Part shown: positions 7,023 to 11,284 of the stretch, piece after piece
Layout: the number at the start of each line of letters is the position of its first letter
Position numbering within the stretch: position 1 is the stretch's first letter
Assembly: GCA_024638525.1 (NCBI GenBank)
Contig: JAHEKB010000053.1
Location: 1 to 11,284, forward strand
DNA: 11,284 nucleotides
Reading direction: 5' to 3'
Source of the DNA: Bacteroidota bacterium
GTDB taxonomy: Bacteria; Bacteroidota; Bacteroidia; NS11-12g; UBA9320
Made by a program: the position numbers and the translations under genes
Notes under the pieces: generated by a model
Told to the model about the DNA's origin: nothing
Database searches by the model: none
What the model saw: the letters and a program-made list of their open reading frames with translations, nothing else

Positions 7023-8639
7023 ATGGCAGTTTCTAAGAAAGCACGTACAAATTCCGGTGTGAGCCCTTACACAGGAAGCTTTGGTACAGCTGAAGTTCTG
7101 CATCTTTTAAAAAGGACCACTTTTGGTCCTTTGAAGGCAGATGTGGACTACTTCGCTACGAAGACAATGTCGCAGGCCGTGGACGAAATCCTCGACGTGG
7201 ATTACACTCCGCCAACCGGCCCTGTGAATAGTTACGACACCAACGATCCCAACATCGCTCCAGGCCAGGTTTGGGTGGACGATTACAACTCAGCCCTCGG
7301 CAATGAAAGACAGAGATCTTTCAAGAGCTGGTGGATTGGGTTAATGGTAAATCAAGACAGAACCATTAGAGAAAAGATGGTCTTGTTTTGGCAAAACCAT
7401 TTTTCCACGGAATTAGAGGTCTACTTCTGGCCAAATTTTGCCTATAAACAAAACCAACTCTTTAGAGCTGACTGCTTGAAGAATTTCAAGGATATGGTCA
7501 AAGATGTAACCTTAGATCCCGCAATGCTGGTCTATTTGAATGGCTATTTGAATCGAAAGCAAGCTCCAGATGAGAATTATGCTAGAGAATTGCAGGAATT
7601 ATTCACCTTGGGTAAAGGCGAGGATTCAGAATACACAGAAGGGGATGTTATTGAAGCTGCTCGGGTTCTGACTGGTTGGAGGGTCCAGACCCGGTCAGGC
7701 CAAGCCACTCCTCAAGGCTCGGTTTATTTTCAAGAATCCTGGCACGACGAAGGCAATAAAGAGTTCTCGAGCTTCTACAATAATTTTACCATCACAGGTA
7801 GAACCGGATCTGACGGTGCCAATGAAGTGGATGACTTGCTCGCAATGATTTTCAATCAATTTGAAGTGGCAAAATACATTGTCAGAAAACTGTACAGATG
7901 GTTTGTTTACTACGAAATTGATGAGACCACAGAGGCCAATGTTATTACTCCTTTAGCAAATACATTTAGAAACTCCAATTACGACATCAAAACAGTTATG
8001 GCTCAACTACTAAAAAGTGAGCATTTCTTTGATGTAGCCAATCGCGGTGCTCTAATTAAGAGTCCAATGGACTTCTTGATTGGAATGATGAGGCAATACA
8101 ATATCACAGACAACGACAAAAGCGGGAATGTATTCCCAACAAGTTCGGACTATAAAGAGGAGTATTATATGTATTACTTGATACAATACTTCGGAAGCAT
8201 ACAGCAGCAGAATATTGCTGATCCTCCGAGTGTAGCAGGTTGGCCGGCATATTATCAAGTCCCTTTATACCATGAAATATGGATCAACTCCGATACCCTT
8301 CCAAATAGAAATAAAGTAAGTGACTATATAGCCACGGTAGGCTACACCAGGAATAGCTTCAGGCTAAAAATCGACCCCACACGACTGGCGGATCAATTTG
8401 CCAATGTGGCTGATCCTGAACTGTTCATAGACGACTTGGTGGAGTACTTCTACACTTTAGATGTCAGCTCAGATCAGAAAGGATACATGAAGAGTATTTT
8501 ATTAGCAGGGCAGGTCACCAATTCATATTGGACCAATGACTGGAATGCCTATAAGGCAGGTAGTCCAAACACAGCGGAATCAAAACTGACTCTTCTGTTT
8601 AAGTATATAATGAATCTTAGTGAGTATCAACTTTCATAA
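7023..8639 (+). CDS. DUF1800 domain-containing protein
   Basis: This 538-residue protein carries the DUF1800 signature blocks in order: LLKRTTFGP (28-36), EKMVLFWQNHF (117-127), PDENYARELQELFTLG (182-197), YTEGDVIEAARVLTGW (204-219), WHDEGNKEF (240-248) and DPPSVAGWPAY (400-410), ending in a family-like LSEYQLS. The biochemical role of DUF1800 is not established to my knowledge. It is nearly always encoded beside a DUF1501 protein, as here, where DUF1501 starts 10 bp downstream. No signal peptide or membrane segment is visible at the N-terminus (MAVSKKARTNSG). An in-frame TAA at 7017-7019 rules out an upstream extension that could supply one. The protein also lacks a type IX sorting domain. 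It is therefore either cytoplasmic or exported by another route, possibly together with its Tat-signal partner. Confidence 0.92.
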   Translation: MAVSKKARTNSGVSPYTGSFGTAEVLHLLKRTTFGPLKADVDYFATKTMSQAVDEILDVDYTPPTGPVNSYDTNDPNIAPGQVWVDDYNSALGNERQRSFKSWWIGLMVNQDRTIREKMVLFWQNHFSTELEVYFWPNFAYKQNQLFRADCLKNFKDMVKDVTLDPAMLVYLNGYLNRKQAPDENYARELQELFTLGKGEDSEYTEGDVIEAARVLTGWRVQTRSGQATPQGSVYFQESWHDEGNKEFSSFYNNFTITGRTGSDGANEVDDLLAMIFNQFEVAKYIVRKLYRWFVYYEIDETTEANVITPLANTFRNSNYDIKTVMAQLLKSEHFFDVANRGALIKSPMDFLIGMMRQYNITDNDKSGNVFPTSSDYKEEYYMYYLIQYFGSIQQQNIADPPSVAGWPAYYQVPLYHEIWINSDTLPNRNKVSDYIATVGYTRNSFRLKIDPTRLADQFANVADPELFIDDLVEYFYTLDVSSDQKGYMKSILLAGQVTNSYWTNDWNAYKAGSPNTAESKLTLLFKYIMNLSEYQLS

Positions 8640-8649
8640 TCCAAGAAAA

Positions 8650-10236
8650 ATGAAAAGAAGAGATTTTATAAAACGAGTTGCCCCAATGTCCTTATTGCCC
8701 TTTGCAATACAGGGTCAACCTATTAGAGCATACGGTAAACTATTGGGAGCGGAGTCTGAGGATTTTGTTGATACTGACCACGTTCTTGTACTTGTACAAC
8801 TGAACGGAGGTAATGACGGTCTAAACACGGTAATACCCCTGGATCAATACACCAACCTCACTTCTGCCCGACCAGACGTTATTATCCCAGAGAACAAGGT
8901 TTTGAACATCGATGGAACTACGGCCACAGGCCTGCATCCATCCATGACCAAAATGCGGAATATGTACAATGATGGGAAACTTAGGATTATTCAAAACGTC
9001 GGTTACCCAAACCAGAATTATTCACATTTCAGGTCTACTGACATCTGGCTCACGGCATCTGACAGGGATGAGGTACTGGAGAGCGGATGGATAGGAAGAT
9101 ATCTTTCAGAAGAATGGCCCAACTATCCCAACGGATTTCCCAATGACGATATGGAAGACCCTTTGGCCATACAAATCGGCTCGGTGGTATCTCCTGTATG
9201 TCAAGGATTAGCCGTCAATATGGGTTTTGCCATTGCCAACCCCAGCAATTTTTATCAATTGTTGACGGGTGATTTTGGATCCACTCCAGATACCTGGGCA
9301 GGTCATGAACTGGATTATATCCGAACCACAGCACATCAAAGCAACGAGTACGCACAAAAAGTTAAGGCAGCCTATGAAGCAACCTCTACTCAATCCACAG
9401 ATTACCCCGATCCCGCAACATATTTGACCAACCAATTAAAAATTGTAGCGAGATTGATAGCCGGTGGTCTCAAGACCAGAGTCTATATCGTTAGTCTCGG
9501 TGGATTTGACACACATGCAAACCAAGTAGATCCAACCAGCACCAATGAAGTTGGAAACCATGCCAACCTACTGCAGAATCTTTCGGATTCTATACACGGG
9601 TTCCAAGATGATATCGAAAAAATGGGACTTGCAGATAGAGTAGTGGGTATGACATTCAGTGAATTTGGAAGAAGAATAGTGTCGAACGCAAGTACCGGAA
9701 CGGATCACGGAGCGGCTGCACCACTCTTTATGTTTGGAAAAAACATCAAAGGTGGAATGAGCGGAAGCAATCCGAATATTCCTTCAAATGCAACCGTTTA
9801 TGACAACCTTCCAATGGAGCATGATTTCAGAACCATTTATGCATCGGTTCTTGAAAAATGGTTTTGCCTCGACAGTCAAACCACGGATAATGTCATGCTT
9901 CAAGATTTCGATAGATTAGATGTCATTTCAGACGCTTGCACTACTTCATCCATTGCGCGACAGAAGCGAGCGCAAGCTGGGGATTCTTATCTTATGAATT
10001 ATCCCAACCCATTCACCAGCTATACCACCGTTAAGTTTTACTCCAACGGAGGTTATGTGAATATTCAAGTACTGAATACTGAAGGTAAAGTAATTTCTAC
10101 TCTTGTTAATGCCGTGATACCAGAAGGCACTCATGAGGTAAACTTCGACACTTTCGATCTTTCTGCAGGAACATACTTCTGCAGATACCAAAACGAAGGA
10201 TTAAATCATACCAGAAGTTTATTGAAAGTCAATTAG
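8650..10236 (+). CDS. DUF1501 domain-containing protein with Tat signal and type IX secretion sorting domain
   Basis: The start chosen is ATG at 8650. An in-frame GTG at 8620 would overlap the DUF1800 gene and bury the signal. From 8650 the protein has 528 residues and begins MKRRDFIKR, a twin-arginine motif, followed by a short hydrophobic stretch (about 10-20). DUF1501 blocks are LVLVQLNGGNDGLNTVIP (46-63), NYSHFRSTDIW (123-133), SLGGFDTHANQ (282-292), TFSEFGRRI (335-343), GTDHGAAAPLF (350-360) and DFRTIYASVLEKWF (392-405). The family is placed in the alkaline phosphatase/sulfatase-like superfamily, but its substrate is unknown to me. Residues about 448-528 form a type A Por/T9SS C-terminal domain: NYPNPF (450-455), a beta-rich middle, then DLSAGTYFCRY (503-513) and SLLKVN at the end. 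The protein should cross the inner membrane by Tat and then the outer membrane through T9SS. It probably works with the DUF1800 protein encoded just upstream, and the pair ends at a strong terminator. Confidence 0.94.
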   Translation: MKRRDFIKRVAPMSLLPFAIQGQPIRAYGKLLGAESEDFVDTDHVLVLVQLNGGNDGLNTVIPLDQYTNLTSARPDVIIPENKVLNIDGTTATGLHPSMTKMRNMYNDGKLRIIQNVGYPNQNYSHFRSTDIWLTASDRDEVLESGWIGRYLSEEWPNYPNGFPNDDMEDPLAIQIGSVVSPVCQGLAVNMGFAIANPSNFYQLLTGDFGSTPDTWAGHELDYIRTTAHQSNEYAQKVKAAYEATSTQSTDYPDPATYLTNQLKIVARLIAGGLKTRVYIVSLGGFDTHANQVDPTSTNEVGNHANLLQNLSDSIHGFQDDIEKMGLADRVVGMTFSEFGRRIVSNASTGTDHGAAAPLFMFGKNIKGGMSGSNPNIPSNATVYDNLPMEHDFRTIYASVLEKWFCLDSQTTDNVMLQDFDRLDVISDACTTSSIARQKRAQAGDSYLMNYPNPFTSYTTVKFYSNGGYVNIQVLNTEGKVISTLVNAVIPEGTHEVNFDTFDLSAGTYFCRYQNEGLNHTRSLLKVN

Positions 10237-10255
10237 AGACTTTTACTAAAGAATT

Positions 10256-10277
10256 AGGGCCTACGGGCCCTTTTTTT
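10256..10277 (+). terminator. Rho-independent terminator of the DUF1800-DUF1501 operon, shared end with rfbC
   Basis: AGGGCC (10256-10261), loop TACG, GGCCCT (10266-10271), running into seven T (10271-10277): a textbook intrinsic terminator 20 bp after the DUF1501 stop. The convergent rfbC stop codon (10278 to 10276) overlaps the T-run, so the same hairpin follows rfbC on the minus strand. There it is followed only by AATTCTTT, a weaker T-tract, so termination in that direction would be less efficient. Confidence 0.9.
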
Positions 10278-10821
10278 ATGTGAACGGACTTGTAAAATCC
10301 TCAAAACGAGTTGCATTTTGATCTTTTTCTGAGAGCATTGGCTCATCCACCCCCCAATCAATATTGAGAGAATCAGAATTCCAAAAAATAGCTGACTCAG
10401 CCTCACGATTGTAATACTGAGTGCATTTGTAGTTAAATACCGTATCCTCTTCCAAGGTGAGAAAGCCATGCGCAAATCCCGGTGGAACCCACATCATATG
10501 CTTATTTTTTTCAGAGAGAATTGCACTGACATGTTGGCCATAGCTGGCTGATCCTCTTCGGATATCAAGGGCGACATCCAAGACAGCGCCAGTGATTACT
10601 CTGACTAATTTGCCTTGATCAAAGGGAGGAGCCTGGAAGTGAAGACCTCTCAGTATCCCTTTCTTGCTTTTGGATTGATTGTCTTGAATAAAGCCTAATT
10701 CTATTCCTGCTGATTTTAATACATCCGCCCTAAAGCTTTCGAAAAAATAGCCGCGTTCATCACCAAATACCTGGGGCTCAATGAGTATTACGTCTTGTAT
10801 TGAAGTCTTGATGATCTGCAT
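10276..10821 (-). CDS. rfbC: dTDP-4-dehydrorhamnose 3,5-epimerase
   Basis: This is RmlC/RfbC, which epimerises dTDP-4-keto-6-deoxyglucose at C3 and C5, the third step of dTDP-L-rhamnose synthesis for surface polysaccharide. The 181-residue cupin has family landmarks FGDERGYFFESF (19-30), KGILRGLHFQ (54-63) with catalytic His61, and KLVR with K71. WVPPGFAHGF (111-120) and YKCTQYY (131-137) with the likely catalytic Tyr131 follow, then SEKD (164-167) with the conserved Asp. Numbering is about two less than in the enterobacterial enzyme. The start at 10821 matches the normal N-terminus (MQIIKTSIQDVILIEP). An upstream in-frame ATG at 10917 would add 32 unrelated residues and overlap the divergent helicase gene, so it was rejected. 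On the minus strand a near-consensus TAAACTTG (10837 to 10830) lies just before the start. No other rhamnose genes (rmlA, B, D) are in the window, so it stands alone here. Confidence 0.95.
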   Translation of the reverse strand: MQIIKTSIQDVILIEPQVFGDERGYFFESFRADVLKSAGIELGFIQDNQSKSKKGILRGLHFQAPPFDQGKLVRVITGAVLDVALDIRRGSASYGQHVSAILSEKNKHMMWVPPGFAHGFLTLEEDTVFNYKCTQYYNREAESAIFWNSDSLNIDWGVDEPMLSEKDQNATRFEDFTSPFT

Positions 10822-10888
10822 AGCTGCTGCAAGTTTATGAAAAACACGCTTTGTGCAGAAAAGGTGACTAGTGAATTTACCAATATTG

Positions 10889-10896
10889 TACTTTTG
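10889..10896 (+). promoter_or_regulatory. Predicted -7 box of the uvrD promoter, very close to the start codon
   Basis: TACTTTTG matches TAnnTTTG exactly and ends only 6 bp before the ATG at 10903. Transcription would begin at or within a few bases of the start codon, giving a leaderless or nearly leaderless mRNA. No TTG -33 box is seen at standard spacing, which lowers confidence. Confidence 0.4.
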
Positions 10897-10902
10897 ACCG
10901 CA

Positions 10903-11284
10903 ATGAGCCATGACCATCCTCCCTACTTAGATTCTTTGAATGAAGCACAAAGAGCTGCCGTTTTACAAACCGAAGGGCCGGTGATGATCATTGCTGGTGC
11001 AGGCTCAGGGAAAACCCGCGTCCTTACTTATAGGATTGCCCATTTGATAGCTACTGGAATAGATCCATTCAACATCCTTGCTCTAACCTTTACCAATAAA
11101 GCGGCAAAAGAAATGCGCAGTCGAATCGAAAGTGTAGTTGGTCCAGAGGCTCGAAATATTTGGATGGGAACCTTCCATTCCGTTTTTGCCCGAATTCTAA
11201 GAATAGAGGCAGACAAGCTGAACTATCCCTCTAATTTCACCATTTATGACACCGATGACAGCAAGACCTTAATCAAGAATATCG
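10903..11284 (+). CDS. uvrD: UvrD/PcrA-type superfamily 1 DNA helicase (5' part only)
   Basis: The 127 visible residues are the N-terminus of a 3'-to-5' SF1A helicase of nucleotide excision and mismatch repair; the frame is open at the right edge. Motifs seen are the Q motif LNEAQRAAV (12-20, Gln16), Walker A AGAGSGKTR (31-39, Lys37), motif Ia LTFTNKAAKEM (61-71) and MGTFHSVFARILR (88-100), with the family-like FTIYDTDDS at 112-120. The full protein would be expected to have about 750-780 residues. The ATG at 10903 puts the Q motif at its normal distance from the N-terminus. The frame stays open for some codons upstream, but no better start is seen. The close relatives UvrD, PcrA and Rep cannot be told apart from this fragment. 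The gene is divergent from rfbC with an 81-bp gap, and the two are functionally unrelated. Confidence 0.95.
   Translation, partial: MSHDHPPYLDSLNEAQRAAVLQTEGPVMIIAGAGSGKTRVLTYRIAHLIATGIDPFNILALTFTNKAAKEMRSRIESVVGPEARNIWMGTFHSVFARILRIEADKLNYPSNFTIYDTDDSKTLIKNI

Noticed and set aside
8620..8649. Upstream GTG start for the DUF1501 protein
   Set aside because: It would put ten residues before the twin-arginine motif and overlap the DUF1800 gene. The ATG at 8650 gives a standard Tat N-terminus and a 10-bp gap.
10822..10917. Extended N-terminus for rfbC from ATG at 10917
   Set aside because: The extra 32 residues have no family match and overlap the uvrD start. RfbC proteins normally begin at the 10821 methionine.
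1..11284. Possible defence island, mobile element, CRISPR or biosynthetic cluster
   Set aside because: I found no transposase, integrase, direct-repeat array, toxin-antitoxin pair, nuclease cluster or synthase genes. The only helicase is an ordinary UvrD/PcrA start.

Overview
The window looks like a chromosomal segment from a member of the Bacteroidota. Four things point there: a type IX secretion (Por) C-terminal sorting domain on one protein, two DUF6089-type outer-membrane barrels, promoter boxes of the TAnnTTTG type in front of several genes, and A-rich translation-initiation regions without strong Shine-Dalgarno sequences. Order or genus cannot be decided from the sequence alone. I see no mobile element, tRNA, rRNA or CRISPR array. 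Base composition and coding style look even throughout.

Layout. On the minus strand at the left are a truncated short-form NfeD membrane protein (1-440) and, upstream of it in transcription, a complete glycine decarboxylase gene gcvP (498-3347). A 278-bp divergent intergenic region with a promoter for each direction leads into a plus-strand cluster. This holds two tandem paralogous DUF6089 outer-membrane beta-barrel proteins (3626-4564, 4598-5515) and, 18 bp further on, a DUF819 polytopic inner-membrane protein (5534-6775). The short gaps suggest one transcript. After a 247-bp intergenic region with imperfect inverted repeats comes the well-known pair DUF1800 (7023-8639) and DUF1501 (8650-10236). 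The DUF1501 protein has both a twin-arginine signal and a type IX sorting domain. A strong hairpin terminator (10256-10277) closes this pair and lies against the stop codon of the convergent rfbC gene (10276-10821, minus). rfbC is divergent from the start of a UvrD/PcrA helicase gene (10903 to the right edge).

How the genes work together. gcvP is housekeeping one-carbon metabolism, rfbC makes dTDP-rhamnose precursor for surface polysaccharide, and uvrD is DNA repair. The two parts with unresolved biology concern the cell envelope: the double DUF6089 barrel plus DUF819 cluster, and the DUF1800/DUF1501 export pair. Neither family has a settled function that I know of. The window is mostly ordinary, and these two units are the best candidates for something not yet described.
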